Assembly: GCA_947624875.1 (NCBI GenBank)
Contig: CANQMA010000009.1
Span: 1-47,468 of the forward strand
DNA: 47,468 nucleotides
Reading direction: 5' to 3'
Origin: an uncultured Lachnospiraceae bacterium
Lineage (GTDB): Bacteria > Bacillota > Clostridia > Lachnospirales > Lachnospiraceae
Numbering within the stretch: the stretch's first letter is position 1; each line of letters begins with the position of its first letter. A program made the translations under genes and the position numbers. The notes under the pieces were generated by a model. The model was not told where the DNA came from. It worked only from the letters and a program-made list of their open reading frames with translations, and ran no database searches. Shown here piece by piece: positions 33,108-46,335 of the stretch.

Positions 33108-33950
33108 ATGAAAAGAAATTACTTTGAACAACCGGGAATCAAACGCTGGGAGGAGCTGACGCTTGCAGACAACTTCATCTTCCAGAAATTCATGATGAAT
33201 GAAACGCTATGTAAAAAGATTTTGGGAGAAATCTTAGGGAAAGAAGTCGTGAAAATCGAATATCCGGAGTATGAAAAAAACATTGCAATCCGGCATGACG
33301 CTAAAGGAATCCGGTTAGACGTCTATGTCAAAGGCGAGGACGAAGTCTATAATGTCGAAATGCAGAACTCCCAGACGGGAGACCTTCCAAAAAGAGGAAG
33401 ATATTATAGGGACTTAATTGACCTTGACCTGCTCGAAAAAGGACAGGATTATGAGCAGTTATGCAGAAGCTACATCATTTTCATCTGCACCTATGACCTG
33501 TATGGAAGAAACCAGTACCGCTACACGTTTACATACCGGTGCGAGGAAATCGACGGGCTCGAATACGGGGACCGGACAACAATGATTGTTTTAAACACGA
33601 AAGGAACCGAGGGGAATGTCAGTGAAGAACTGAAAACTTTTCTAAAATGTGTAAACGGGCTATTCCCAGATGACGAATTTTCTGCTACAATCAGGGAAGA
33701 ATATGAACGGATTAAGGAAAGCAGGGAATGGAGGCGAGAGTATATGACACTGGAAATGGCGCTGAAAGAGCAGTTTCAGGCAGGGGAAGCAAAAGGACTC
33801 GCGGAAGGTGAAGCAAAAGGGTTAAATGCCGGTTACGAAAACAGCATTGCCATCATTCGGGATTTAAAGAACGGAATGTCTGTACAGCAGGCGTCAGAAA
33901 AATATCATCTTCCGGTTGAGCAGGTAATGCAATTTCAGGAATTGATGTGA
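33108..33950 (+). CDS. Rpn-family PD-(D/E)XK nuclease/putative transposase
   Basis: A 280-residue Rpn/PD-(D/E)XK transposase-family protein. The N-terminal segment RWEELTLADNFIFQKFM leads to the catalytic core IRLDVYVKGEDEVYNVEMQ, with D71, E84 and Q86, then RGRYYRDLIDLDLLEKGQDY. A C-terminal tail has Gly/Glu/Lys repeats (GEAKGLAEGEAKGL) and a small helical end, typical of RpnC-type variable tails. By family knowledge Rpn proteins cleave DNA and promote RecA-independent recombination, and they occur in many diverged copies. The active site looks intact. GGAGGAA precedes the ATG. Confidence 0.88.
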   Translation: MKRNYFEQPGIKRWEELTLADNFIFQKFMMNETLCKKILGEILGKEVVKIEYPEYEKNIAIRHDAKGIRLDVYVKGEDEVYNVEMQNSQTGDLPKRGRYYRDLIDLDLLEKGQDYEQLCRSYIIFICTYDLYGRNQYRYTFTYRCEEIDGLEYGDRTTMIVLNTKGTEGNVSEELKTFLKCVNGLFPDDEFSATIREEYERIKESREWRREYMTLEMALKEQFQAGEAKGLAEGEAKGLNAGYENSIAIIRDLKNGMSVQQASEKYHLPVEQVMQFQELM

Positions 33951-34030
33951 CGATTGGCGTGTTTATATCACAGAATTAAACTATATTTGTATAGAAAAAT
34001 TTGGCGAATTTAATAAAACGCATAAAAAAT

Positions 34031-34059
34031 TTGACAAAACCAATTTCTTGTGTTACTAT
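34031..34059 (+). promoter_or_regulatory. promoter of rplJ-rplL
   Basis: A consensus TTGACA (34031-34036) lies 17 bp from TACTAT (34054-34059), immediately before the L10 leader. Confidence 0.65.
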
Positions 34060-34071
34060 GCTCAAAGTGGT

Positions 34072-34197
34072 TTCAAACCAAATGCCGAAGACAGTAGGTT
34101 CCGCAGGGAGTAAACGCAAGTGCCTACCGAGGAATGAAGTTGTAAACATTTTTTTATGACGAATTACGCCTCTCTGTTTCGGCAGAGGGGCTTTTCT
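34072..34197 (+). ncRNA. Ribosomal protein L10 leader
   Basis: The transcript between the promoter and rplJ contains the conserved L10-leader core ATGCCGAAGACAGTAGGT paired with TGCCTACCGAGG, with a variable arm between, then a terminator hairpin. By family knowledge the L10-L12 complex binds this kink-turn-containing leader and promotes termination, keeping L10/L12 in balance with ribosomes. Confidence 0.85.
34168..34197 (+). terminator. attenuator hairpin of the L10 leader
   Basis: GCCTCTCTG (34168-34176) pairs with CAGAGGGGC (34183-34191) around TTTCGG and is followed by TTTTC. It lies 101 bp upstream of rplJ, so it acts as an attenuator and not as an end-of-operon terminator. Confidence 0.85.
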
Positions 34198-34297
34198 TAT
34201 TCAAAATGCTTTTGACAGCATTTTAAACATGAAAGTGCATGAGGTTGAAAACCTTGCAGGAAATCCTGCGAAAATCTAAAAAGGAGGTAAACCGTTC

Positions 34298-34792
34298 ATG
34301 GCAAAAGTAGAGTTAAAGCAGCCTATCGTAGAAGAGATTGCTGAATTACTGAATGGTGCCGCTACAGCAGTTGCAGTTGATTATCGTGGACTTACTGTTG
34401 CAGAGGATACAGATCTTCGTAAACAGTTAAGAGAAGCAAATGTGGTATACAAGGTATACAAGAACACAATGATCAGAAGAGCTGTAGAAGGTACAGAATT
34501 TGAAGGACTTACAGCAAATCTTGAAGGACCGACAGCGATTGCGGTATGTAAAGACGATGCGACAGCAGCGGCCAGAGTATTGTTTGGATTTGCCAAAAAT
34601 GCTGAGGCGCTTGAAATCAAAGGCGGCATTGTGGAAGGGACTTATTATGATGCAGCCGGAATGAAGCAGATTTCTTCCATTCCGTCAAGAGAAGTTCTTC
34701 TTTCCAAGTTCCTTGGTTCTATCCAGTCACCAATCGCAAACTTTGCTCGTGTTATCAAGCAGATTGCTGAAAAGAACGAAGAAGCAGCGTAA
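34298..34792 (+). CDS. rplJ: 50S ribosomal protein L10
   Basis: A 164-residue L10 that anchors L7/L12 dimers to the ribosome. The N-terminal domain starts AKVELKQPIVEEIAELLNGA and includes VDYRGLTVAEDTDLRKQLREANV and KNTMIRRAVEGT. The C-terminal helix binds L12. AAAGGAGG precedes the start. Expression is controlled by the L10 leader just upstream. Confidence 0.97.
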   Translation: MAKVELKQPIVEEIAELLNGAATAVAVDYRGLTVAEDTDLRKQLREANVVYKVYKNTMIRRAVEGTEFEGLTANLEGPTAIAVCKDDATAAARVLFGFAKNAEALEIKGGIVEGTYYDAAGMKQISSIPSREVLLSKFLGSIQSPIANFARVIKQIAEKNEEAA

Positions 34793-34864
34793 AGCAAATG
34801 TATGCGCGTGAGTCATTATGCGCAAAAAATTAAAAAGAAATTAAATTAAATGGAGGATTTAACA

Positions 34865-35236
34865 ATGACAACAGAAGAAATCATTGAGGTAATCAAAGGA
34901 TTATCAGTATTAGAATTAAATGACCTTGTAAAGGCATGTGAAGAAGAGTTTGGCGTATCTGCAGCAGCAGGCGTTGTAGTGGCAGCAGCAGGCGGAGCTG
35001 AAGGCGGAGCCGCAGCAGAAGAAAAGACAGAATTCGATGTAGAATTAACAGAAATCGGCGACCAGAAAGTTAAGGTAATCAAGGCTGTTAAGGACGCAAC
35101 AGGTTTAGGTCTGAAAGAAGCAAAAGACTTAGTTGACAATGCTCCTAAGGTAATTAAGGAAGGCGCAGCGAAAGAAGAAGCAGAATCTTTGAAGAAAGTG
35201 TTAGAAGAAGTTGGAGCAGTTGTTACTTTGAAGTAA
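34865..35236 (+). CDS. rplL: 50S ribosomal protein L7/L12
   Basis: A 123-residue L7/L12. The N-terminal dimerisation domain ([30 protein letters not shown]) is followed by an Ala/Gly hinge (about 35-52) and the factor-binding domain with [35 protein letters not shown] and a VTLK end. GGAGGA precedes ATG 34865. It recruits translation GTPases. A terminator follows. Confidence 0.97.
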   Translation: MTTEEIIEVIKGLSVLELNDLVKACEEEFGVSAAAGVVVAAAGGAEGGAAAEEKTEFDVELTEIGDQKVKVIKAVKDATGLGLKEAKDLVDNAPKVIKEGAAKEEAESLKKVLEEVGAVVTLK

Positions 35237-35260
35237 TTCCAATAAAATTACGACAAACAG

Positions 35261-35299
35261 ACTCCCGGATACTATGGATAAAGTATCCGGGAGTTTTTT
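35261..35299 (+). terminator. strong intrinsic terminator after rplL
   Basis: ACTCCCGGATACT (35261-35273) pairs perfectly with 35282-35294 around an 8-nt loop and runs into TTTTT. rpoBC therefore has its own promoter. Confidence 0.92.
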
Positions 35300-35332
35300 G
35301 TGTATAAAAAGAAATCTCTTTGGCTTTATATC

Positions 35333-35361
35333 TTGACAGCCTTTCCAAAAAGTGGTAGAGT
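35333..35361 (+). promoter_or_regulatory. promoter of rpoB-rpoC
   Basis: Consensus TTGACA (35333-35338), a 17-bp spacer and TAGAGT (35356-35361). Confidence 0.65.
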
Positions 35362-35393
35362 AAAATTCACTATGCTGCACTAGTAGGCGAAGT

Positions 35394-35423
35394 GCGCCCT
35401 TTTGACAGGTAAAAAGGGGTCGC
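35394..35423 (+). promoter_or_regulatory. leader hairpin upstream of rpoB
   Basis: GCGCCCTTTT (35394-35403) pairs with AAAAGGG-GT-CGC (35412-35423) through a 2-nt bulge. It sits in the roughly 125-nt untranslated leader. It has no T-run, so it is a structure of unknown role rather than a terminator. Confidence 0.45.
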
Positions 35424-35490
35424 TTGCTTAAGAAAATAAAGTAAATAGCAGTAAAAAACTTAAAAAATTAAGACAAGGAGTGTAAGGTCA

Positions 35491-39300
<3,810 letters not shown>

Positions 39301-39320
39301 GATAGGAAGGGAGATTTGAT

Positions 39321-42300
39321 ATGGCAGACAATCATGTAAGTGAACAGGTGTCCTTTGACAAAATAAAAATTGGTCTTGCATCACCTGAAAAAATCAGAGA
39401 ATGGTCCCGTGGTGAAGTGACAAAGCCAGAGACAATCAATTACAGAACGTTAAAGCCGGAAAAGGACGGTTTATTCTGTGAAAAGATTTTCGGACCAAGC
39501 AAGGACTGGGAATGTCATTGTGGAAAGTATAAGAAAATCAGATATAAGGGCGTCGTCTGCGACCGCTGTGGTGTGGAAGTCACAAAAGCCAGTGTCCGTA
39601 GGGAGCGTATGGGAAGCGTCGAACTTGCTACACCGGTATCTCATATCTGGTACTTTAAGGGAATTCCTTCCAGAATGGGATTGATTCTTGACATTTCACC
39701 GAGAGTGTTAGAAAAAGTATTATATTTTGCTTCTTATATTGTATTAGACCCGATGGACACTACGCTGGAATATAAGCAGGTGCTGACGGAAAAAGAATAC
39801 AGAGAAGCCTATGACGAATTTGAAGGAAAGTTCAGAGTCGGAATGGGTGCGGAATCCATCAAGGAATTACTTGAGGCGATTGACCTTGACAAAGAAGCAC
39901 AGGAATTAAAAGAAGAATTATATGAAGCTACCGGACAAAAGAGAGCAAAACTCGTAAAACGTCTGGAAGTTTTTGAAGCGTTCAGAAATTCCGGTAACAG
40001 ACCGGAATGGATGATTATGGATGTGATTCCGGTCATTCCACCGGATCTGCGTCCAATGGTTCAGTTAGATGGCGGAAGATTTGCGACATCCGACCTGAAC
40101 GATTTATACAGAAGAATCATCAACAGAAACAATCGTCTGAACAGACTGCTTGAATTGGGCGCTCCGGAAATTATTGTCCGCAATGAAAAGAGAATGCTTC
40201 AGGAAGCAGTGGACGCACTGATTGACAACGGAAGACGTGGAAGAGCCGTGACCGGACCGGGTAACAGAGCTTTGAAGTCTCTTTCCGACATGCTGAAAGG
40301 AAAACAGGGACGGTTCCGTCAGAATCTGCTTGGTAAGCGTGTAGACTATTCCGGACGTTCTGTTATTGTCGTTGGGCCGGAACTCAAGATTTATCAGTGC
40401 GGTCTTCCAAAGGAAATGGCGATTGAATTATTCAAGCCTTTTGTTATGAAAGAACTGGTGTTGAAAGGCATTGCCCACAACATCAAGAGCGCAAAGAAGA
40501 TGGTAGAGCGTCTGGAGACAGAAGTCTGGGATGTTTTAGAGGATGTTATTAAAGAACATCCGGTTATGCTGAACCGTGCTCCGACGCTGCATAGATTGGG
40601 AATTCAGGCATTTGAGCCGATTCTTGTAGAAGGTAAAGCGATTAAGCTTCATCCGCTGGTTTGTACGGCGTTTAATGCCGATTTCGACGGAGATCAGATG
40701 GCCGTGCATCTTCCGCTTTCCGTGGAAGCACAGGCAGAGTGCAGATTCTTACTGCTTTCACCGAACAACCTTCTGAAACCGTCAGACGGCGCGCCGGTAG
40801 CAGTTCCTTCACAGGATATGGTACTTGGCATTTATTATCTGACCATGCAGAAGATGGTTGATTATTCCGACAATGAGGAGATTGCATCCAAGGTATCTTC
40901 CAGAGCGAAAATTTATAAAAATGATGCGGAAATCCTGAAAGCGATTGATGAAGGAAAAATCACGACTTCGGATTATATCAGATTCCAGGATATCGACAGA
41001 GTGGTCATTTGTCTGCCGCAGGATGTCTTAGGTCATGCGTACAGTTCTGTTGACCAGGCAATTCTCGCGTATAACAATGGAGATATTTCTCTGCACCAGA
41101 GAATTAAAGTCAAGAGAGTTGTCTATAATGCGGAAGGAAAGGCAGTTAGCGGAATTATTGACACTACGATGGGACGCTGTCTCTTCAATGAAATCCTGCC
41201 GCAGGATTTAGGATTCGTGAAAAGAGAAACCGATGAAGATTATCTGAAATTTGAGGTGGATTTCCATGTAGGAAAGAAGCAGCTGAAACAGATTTTGGAG
41301 AAAGTCATCAACAACCATGGCGCCACAAAAACCGCAGAAGTCTTAGATGATATTAAGGCAATGGGTTACAAGTATTCTACACAGGCAGCCATGACCGTTT
41401 CCATTTCCGATATGACCATTCCGGAAACGAAAAAACAGATTCTGGCAGATGCCGAATCAACCGTAGAAGATATTACAAAAAATTACCGTCGTGGATTTAT
41501 GACAGACGAAGAACGATATCGAGAAGTCATCAGCACGTGGCAGAAAGCCGATGATGAATTGACGGACGCTCTGCTGAGCGGTTTGGACCGGTACAACAAC
41601 ATCTATATGATGGCTGATTCCGGTGCCCGTGGTTCTAATCAGCAGATTAAGCAGCTTGCCGGCATGCGTGGATTGATGGCAGATACAACCGGTAGAACTA
41701 TCGAACTTCCAATCAAATCAAACTTCCGTGAAGGTCTGGATGTATTGGAATACTTCATTTCCGCACATGGTGCCCGTAAAGGTTTGTCTGATACGGCGCT
41801 CCGTACCGCCGACTCCGGTTACCTGACCAGACGTCTCGTTGACGTTTCACAGGATTTGATTATCCGTGATGTGGACTGCTGCGAGGGCAGAGATGATATT
41901 TCCTATATGGAAATTGAAGCATTGAAGAATCTGGAATCACTCGAAGAGAGAATTACCGGAAGAACTGCTGCAGAAACAATCTATGACGCTGATGGAAATA
42001 TGATTGTCAAGGCAAATCATATGATTACGCCAAAGAGAGCTGCAAAGATTGCGGCAGCCGGCATTCAAAAAGTAAAAATCCGTACCATTCTTACCTGCCG
42101 TTCCCGTATCGGGGTCTGCGCAAAGTGCTATGGTGCCAATATGGCTACCGGAACGAGAGTTCAGGTAGGCGAGGCTGTCGGTATTATTGCCGCTCAGTCT
42201 ATCGGTGAGCCGGGTACACAGCTTACCATGAGAACCTTCCATACCGGTGGTGTGGCAGGTGACGATATCACACAGGGTCTTCCGAGAGTAGAAGAATTGT

Positions 42301-43109
42301 TTGAGGCCAGAAAGCCGAAAGGACTTGCGATTCTCTCAGAATTTGGCGGAAGAACGGAAATCAAAGAAAATAAGAAGAAGCGCGAGATTATCGTGACAAA
42401 TCCGGAAACCGGTGAAGAAAAAGCATATTTGATTCCATACGGTTCCAGAATGAATCCGCAGATTACTGACGGCGGAACAATTGAAGCGGGCGATGAATTG
42501 ACAGAAGGTAGTATCAATCCGCATGACCTGCTTCGAATCAAAGGTCTTCGCGCAGTACAGGATTATATGATCCGTGAAGTACAGAAGGTGTACCGCCTTC
42601 AAGGTGTAGACATCAATGATAAACACATTGAGGTGATTGTGCGCCAGATGTTAAAGAAAATCCGCGTTGATGAAGCCGGAGATTCCAATTATCTGCCGGG
42701 AACCACTGTTGACGTGTTGGAATTTAATGAAATCAACGAGCAGCTGGCTGCAGAAGGAAAACAACCTGCAGCAGGAACGCAGATTATGCTTGGTATTACG
42801 AAGTCCTCTCTGGCTACGAATTCATTCCTTTCCGCAGCATCATTCCAGGAGACGACAAGAGTGCTGACCGATGCCGCTATCAAAGGAAAAGTAGACCCGC
42901 TGCTTGGAATCAAGGAAAATGTATTGATTGGTAAATTGATTCCGGCAGGAACCGGCATGAAGCGTTACAATGGCGTTCAACTGGACACGACCAGCGCAAT
43001 ACCGACACTTGAGGAAGACGATCTTCTTATCTTCGATGAAGAGGAAGAAACGCAGGCTTCTGAAGAGATTTCAGACAGCGTGGAAGAAACCTCTGAAGTG
43101 ACAGAATAA
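39321..43109 (+). CDS. rpoC: DNA-directed RNA polymerase subunit beta'
   Basis: A 1262-residue beta' subunit. The N-terminal zinc finger (about 63-80) has [20 protein letters not shown]. The catalytic [12 protein letters not shown] carries the magnesium-binding D454, D456 and D458. A second zinc-binding set is visible in CCEGRDDI and [13 protein letters not shown]. The trigger-loop region includes [28 protein letters not shown]. The C-terminal tail is acidic. AAGGGAG precedes the ATG. Two hairpin terminators follow; rpsL-rpsG-fusA-tuf are not next door. Confidence 0.98.
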   Translation: MADNHVSEQVSFDKIKIGLASPEKIREWSRGEVTKPETINYRTLKPEKDGLFCEKIFGPSKDWECHCGKYKKIRYKGVVCDRCGVEVTKASVRRERMGSVELATPVSHIWYFKGIPSRMGLILDISPRVLEKVLYFASYIVLDPMDTTLEYKQVLTEKEYREAYDEFEGKFRVGMGAESIKELLEAIDLDKEAQELKEELYEATGQKRAKLVKRLEVFEAFRNSGNRPEWMIMDVIPVIPPDLRPMVQLDGGRFATSDLNDLYRRIINRNNRLNRLLELGAPEIIVRNEKRMLQEAVDALIDNGRRGRAVTGPGNRALKSLSDMLKGKQGRFRQNLLGKRVDYSGRSVIVVGPELKIYQCGLPKEMAIELFKPFVMKELVLKGIAHNIKSAKKMVERLETEVWDVLEDVIKEHPVMLNRAPTLHRLGIQAFEPILVEGKAIKLHPLVCTAFNADFDGDQMAVHLPLSVEAQAECRFLLLSPNNLLKPSDGAPVAVPSQDMVLGIYYLTMQKMVDYSDNEEIASKVSSRAKIYKNDAEILKAIDEGKITTSDYIRFQDIDRVVICLPQDVLGHAYSSVDQAILAYNNGDISLHQRIKVKRVVYNAEGKAVSGIIDTTMGRCLFNEILPQDLGFVKRETDEDYLKFEVDFHVGKKQLKQILEKVINNHGATKTAEVLDDIKAMGYKYSTQAAMTVSISDMTIPETKKQILADAESTVEDITKNYRRGFMTDEERYREVISTWQKADDELTDALLSGLDRYNNIYMMADSGARGSNQQIKQLAGMRGLMADTTGRTIELPIKSNFREGLDVLEYFISAHGARKGLSDTALRTADSGYLTRRLVDVSQDLIIRDVDCCEGRDDISYMEIEALKNLESLEERITGRTAAETIYDADGNMIVKANHMITPKRAAKIAAAGIQKVKIRTILTCRSRIGVCAKCYGANMATGTRVQVGEAVGIIAAQSIGEPGTQLTMRTFHTGGVAGDDITQGLPRVEELFEARKPKGLAILSEFGGRTEIKENKKKREIIVTNPETGEEKAYLIPYGSRMNPQITDGGTIEAGDELTEGSINPHDLLRIKGLRAVQDYMIREVQKVYRLQGVDINDKHIEVIVRQMLKKIRVDEAGDSNYLPGTTVDVLEFNEINEQLAAEGKQPAAGTQIMLGITKSSLATNSFLSAASFQETTRVLTDAAIKGKVDPLLGIKENVLIGKLIPAGTGMKRYNGVQLDTTSAIPTLEEDDLLIFDEEEETQASEEISDSVEETSEVTE

Positions 43110-43166
43110 CAATATAACAGACAGTTCGGAACCATCCTGTCTATAAACAAAACTAAGGGCTGAAGC

Positions 43167-43195
43167 AAAAATGAACCGGCCGGTTCATTTTTGTT
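43167..43195 (+). terminator. hairpin terminator after rpoC
   Basis: A 26-nt perfect palindrome (43167-43192) centred on CCGGCCGG, flanked by AAAAATGAA and its complement, is followed by T-rich sequence. It can work in either direction. Confidence 0.8.
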
Positions 43196-43211
43196 CTCAT
43201 TGGAGTGTATC

Positions 43212-43245
43212 AAAAAGAGTTCCTTAGTACAGGAACTCTTTTTTG
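43212..43245 (+). terminator. second intrinsic terminator after rpoC
   Basis: AAAAAGAGTTCCT (43212-43224) pairs perfectly with 43231-43243 around TAGTAC and merges into a T-run. The two hairpins in tandem insulate rpoBC from downstream genes. The rest of the gap to 43358 holds a possible TTTCATG/CATGAAA pair (43299-43332). Confidence 0.88.
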
Positions 43246-43358
43246 TTTGTACGGACTGCCCTGTTTATGATTGCGGAGTTTTTATGTAAAAAAGGCGCTT
43301 TCATGGTTCTATCTCAAAACAATGTCATGAAAAGAATATACAAAGGAGCAGAAAGAAA

Positions 43359-44066
43359 ATGAACAATGAAATTTTACTGATTTTATCTGTATTTATTATT
43401 TACGGAGCAGAACTTTTATTTTTTAAATTATTTGGAAAACAGGGCTTGTACTGTTTTACGGCAATCGCGACAATCGCGGCGAATATTGAAGTGCTGATTT
43501 TAGTTAAGGCTTTTGGAATGGAGATGACGCTGGGAAACGTGCTGTTTGCATCAACGTTTCTGGTGACGGACATTATCAGCGAAATTTATGGAAAGAGCGA
43601 TGCAAAAAGAGCGGTGAATATCGGCGTTGCCACGTCCATTGTCTTTATCGTATTTTCCCAGTGGTGGCTTTTATATACGCCGGCCGCTTCCGATCAGGCA
43701 ATGACCTCGATGAAAGCAATTTTTTCCAACACTCCCCGTACAATGCTGGCAAGCCTGATTGTCTATGCCATTGTACAGCGGTTTGACGTCTGGGCATATC
43801 ACAAGTGGTGGAACTTTACGGAAAAGCTCTGCGGCGACAGCAAAAAATATCTCTGGGTCAGAAATAACGGTTCTACACTGATTTCACAGTTTTTAAACAA
43901 TCTGCTGTTTACCACAGGAGCTTTTGCCGGCGTTTATGATCTCAAAACGCTTTGGAGTATTGTCATCTCAAGTTATGTGATTTTCATTTTCACCAGCCTT
44001 GCGGATACTCCGTTTATTTATCTGGCGCGGAAAATTCATTCGTCTGATAAAATTCAGGCTTCATAA
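43359..44066 (+). CDS. Queuosine precursor transporter family (YhhQ/VUT-type)
   Basis: A 235-residue membrane protein with about six helices. Diagnostic YhhQ/DUF165 features are FLVTDIISEIYGKSDAKRAVNIG, SLIVYAIVQRFDVWAYHKWW and WVRNNGSTLISQFLNNLLFTT. By family knowledge these import queuine or preQ0/preQ1 for tRNA modification; the exact substrate is not shown. AAAGGAG precedes the ATG. Its last 53 bp overlap the 3' end of the convergent beta-propeller gene. Confidence 0.88.
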   Translation: MNNEILLILSVFIIYGAELLFFKLFGKQGLYCFTAIATIAANIEVLILVKAFGMEMTLGNVLFASTFLVTDIISEIYGKSDAKRAVNIGVATSIVFIVFSQWWLLYTPAASDQAMTSMKAIFSNTPRTMLASLIVYAIVQRFDVWAYHKWWNFTEKLCGDSKKYLWVRNNGSTLISQFLNNLLFTTGAFAGVYDLKTLWSIVISSYVIFIFTSLADTPFIYLARKIHSSDKIQAS

Positions 44067-46335
44067 GGTCAAAAGCGTAAATGCCATAATCACAGTCAAC
44101 GACATAGAAATAATGCCCGATATAGAGTCCCTTAATATTGTCTGACTGACAATCTTTCAGAGGAATGTTTGCAATGCGCGAAAACTTTTTGTTTTTGTAC
44201 GAATACAGCGCGTAATAAGACTGCAGGACATATTCATTTCCACTGCCGATATCGTCATCATAATAAAAGCCGATGAGATTTTTTCCTGCGTCTGTCAGAA
44301 GCGCTTTGTAGTCATAAAGTGCAGGGGAGTAGGCGTCTTTTTTCCCGACATACCGCTTCGCCTGCCGGAGGGCATTTCCATTGGAAACGTCATACATTTC
44401 AAGCTTCAGTAACGAGCGGTCATCTTTATCTTCAGCGCCGAACCCCAAGAGCAGGTCGCTGCCATAAAATCCGAGATAGGAGGAGTAGCCCGGAAGCTTC
44501 AGCTTGGCTGTGATTTTTGGATTTCTGATGTCGCTGAAATCTACACAAAACAGGGGATCCGTTTCTTCAAACGTCACAAAGTATCCGTAATCCCCCAGAT
44601 AGCGCGCGGCATACAGCGTTTCGCCCTTTGCCAGATGGTCAATCAGCGCAATCCGGTTTAAATTCCCGTCAAGCACCGTCACCTGCGAAGTAAGCGGCTC
44701 ATCTTGATATCTGCGGCTTTCGTAATAAGAATTCAGCAGACGGTTTTTCTCATCATACAGATTGATTTGAAATCCCGCGTGAAACTCCGGCTCTACTGAA
44801 GATACAAAGCGCAGATAGTCTTCTTTTTCATCAAAAAACAAGTTGTTGTAAGCAGTACCGGCAAAATTGTTCTCCGCCACAAAGGAAAGCCGGTCTTTGT
44901 CATAGCGGTATTTTACAATGTTGACGAAAGAAACCGATTCGATATCCCTGCGGTAGACTTCTTCTTTGATATTTTCAATGGAAATATCGGGATTGGCGTC
45001 TTGAATCTGCTTTTTTAAATTGCGGAGATCTTCTTCCACCAAACGTCCCTTTTTAAGCTTCTTATTCTGAAATGGATTTTCTTCTTCGGATAAATCCACA
45101 GTGTCGTAATAGTTGTTAATCAGATATAGGTTGCTGGCGCTGACATAAATCTGGTCGCAGGTTCCGGCAACGGAAACCAGATTTTGAAAGTCGGAGCTGT
45201 CCGTTACATCGAGAACGGTTGCAATGCTGAATCCGGCAACGTCAATCTTATTCGGCAGATAAATATTTTTTGCCGGAATTTTTTCCCCGTTAATTTCCGG
45301 AATACAGGTTTCATCATAATAGAAAGCAGTATATTCATCATTGTATGCGGCCGGATAATCAAAAACTTTTTCAGATATATCGGCAGATTTTGCAGTGACG
45401 GTGTATAAGTGAGCGTCTTTCATGCGGGAAGAAACGTAAGAGCCTTCCTGCCGGTTTGTGTGCAGCAGTTTTGGATCTGCCCTGTCCGCGATATCATAAA
45501 CTTTTATGATAACGGTTGATTTGGACGGGTATAAAACATCGTCGGTTTTTGAAAAAGACGACTGAATAAAAGGGTTAATATTTTGTATGTCTTTTTTTGT
45601 GTCATACTGATTTCTGGTGTAGAGAGCAGCCAGATAGTGGTCATAAAGGTAAATTCCATGAAATGTTACCGCGTCGCTGCTTTTTTTCGGCAAACGCGAA
45701 ACCGTTATGGAAGATATCGTGCGGGTGGACGTTTTTTCTGCCTTTGTAATGTAAATGATACTTTTCCGGTCGGTCTGTTTGACGGAATAAATATACGTCC
45801 CGTCAGTTTTTGCCAAGTCGTCCTCGTCAATTCCGTCTGTCTGTACATTCGTAGTGCTGTAATCCATGCCGGTAGCAGACGATGTATCCATCAGGCCGTT
45901 CTTTGAGAGAGACTCGTTGGCAATATCATGACTGCCTGATTGGGAAAAGGAAGCGGCAAAAACAGTATTTTGAAATGCTTTATAAATTTGGTCATAATCT
46001 GTTGCCATGCGCGCAGGAATGTCGTCTGTGGCGTTCTCTGCCAATGAAACAGAGGCTTTTTCAGTACGGGAAGCGTTGTCTGCAGCCTGTTTTACAAACT
46101 GCATACCTCCGATACCAAGCAGAAGCAGCAGACAGGCAGCAAGCGCGGCCATCTTTTTTTTATTCTGCCGGAATTTCTGCGGCGTTTTTTTCTCAGGAAT
46201 GCTTTTCTTTGTACCGCTTAACAGTTCCTCCAACGGCTGATGTTCCGGAATCGGAATATTCTGACTTTCCGCCAAGAGCCTGTCGGCAATTTCCTGATTT
46301 TCCTGTTCGATATCCTGATGAAAGTATTTACTCAT
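44014..46335 (-). CDS. Membrane-anchored beta-propeller domain protein
   Basis: A 773-residue protein. A cytoplasmic N-terminus of about 60 residues is followed by one membrane helix (AALAACLLLLLGIGGMQF) and a large extracellular C-terminal beta-propeller domain, opening with STTNVQTDGIDEDDLAKTDGTYIYSV, the signature of the secreted beta-propeller (PF09826) family. The start ATG at 46335 overlaps the sigma factor stop by 8 bp and lies 9 nt after GGAGG. The coupling and topology suggest it could act as the anti-sigma factor or sensor for that ECF sigma; no known anti-sigma domain is recognisable. An alternative ATG is at 46341. Confidence 0.85.
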   Translation of the reverse strand: MSKYFHQDIEQENQEIADRLLAESQNIPIPEHQPLEELLSGTKKSIPEKKTPQKFRQNKKKMAALAACLLLLLGIGGMQFVKQAADNASRTEKASVSLAENATDDIPARMATDYDQIYKAFQNTVFAASFSQSGSHDIANESLSKNGLMDTSSATGMDYSTTNVQTDGIDEDDLAKTDGTYIYSVKQTDRKSIIYITKAEKTSTRTISSITVSRLPKKSSDAVTFHGIYLYDHYLAALYTRNQYDTKKDIQNINPFIQSSFSKTDDVLYPSKSTVIIKVYDIADRADPKLLHTNRQEGSYVSSRMKDAHLYTVTAKSADISEKVFDYPAAYNDEYTAFYYDETCIPEINGEKIPAKNIYLPNKIDVAGFSIATVLDVTDSSDFQNLVSVAGTCDQIYVSASNLYLINNYYDTVDLSEEENPFQNKKLKKGRLVEEDLRNLKKQIQDANPDISIENIKEEVYRRDIESVSFVNIVKYRYDKDRLSFVAENNFAGTAYNNLFFDEKEDYLRFVSSVEPEFHAGFQINLYDEKNRLLNSYYESRRYQDEPLTSQVTVLDGNLNRIALIDHLAKGETLYAARYLGDYGYFVTFEETDPLFCVDFSDIRNPKITAKLKLPGYSSYLGFYGSDLLLGFGAEDKDDRSLLKLEMYDVSNGNALRQAKRYVGKKDAYSPALYDYKALLTDAGKNLIGFYYDDDIGSGNEYVLQSYYALYSYKNKKFSRIANIPLKDCQSDNIKGLYIGHYFYVVDCDYGIYAFDLMKPEFYQTNEFSAPDK

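Noticed and set aside
43246-43358. preQ1 riboswitch before the queuosine-precursor transporter
   Set aside because: GGTTCTATCTC is vaguely similar but the conserved preQ1 aptamer core and A-rich tail are not present; only a possible TTTCATG/CATGAAA hairpin is seen.
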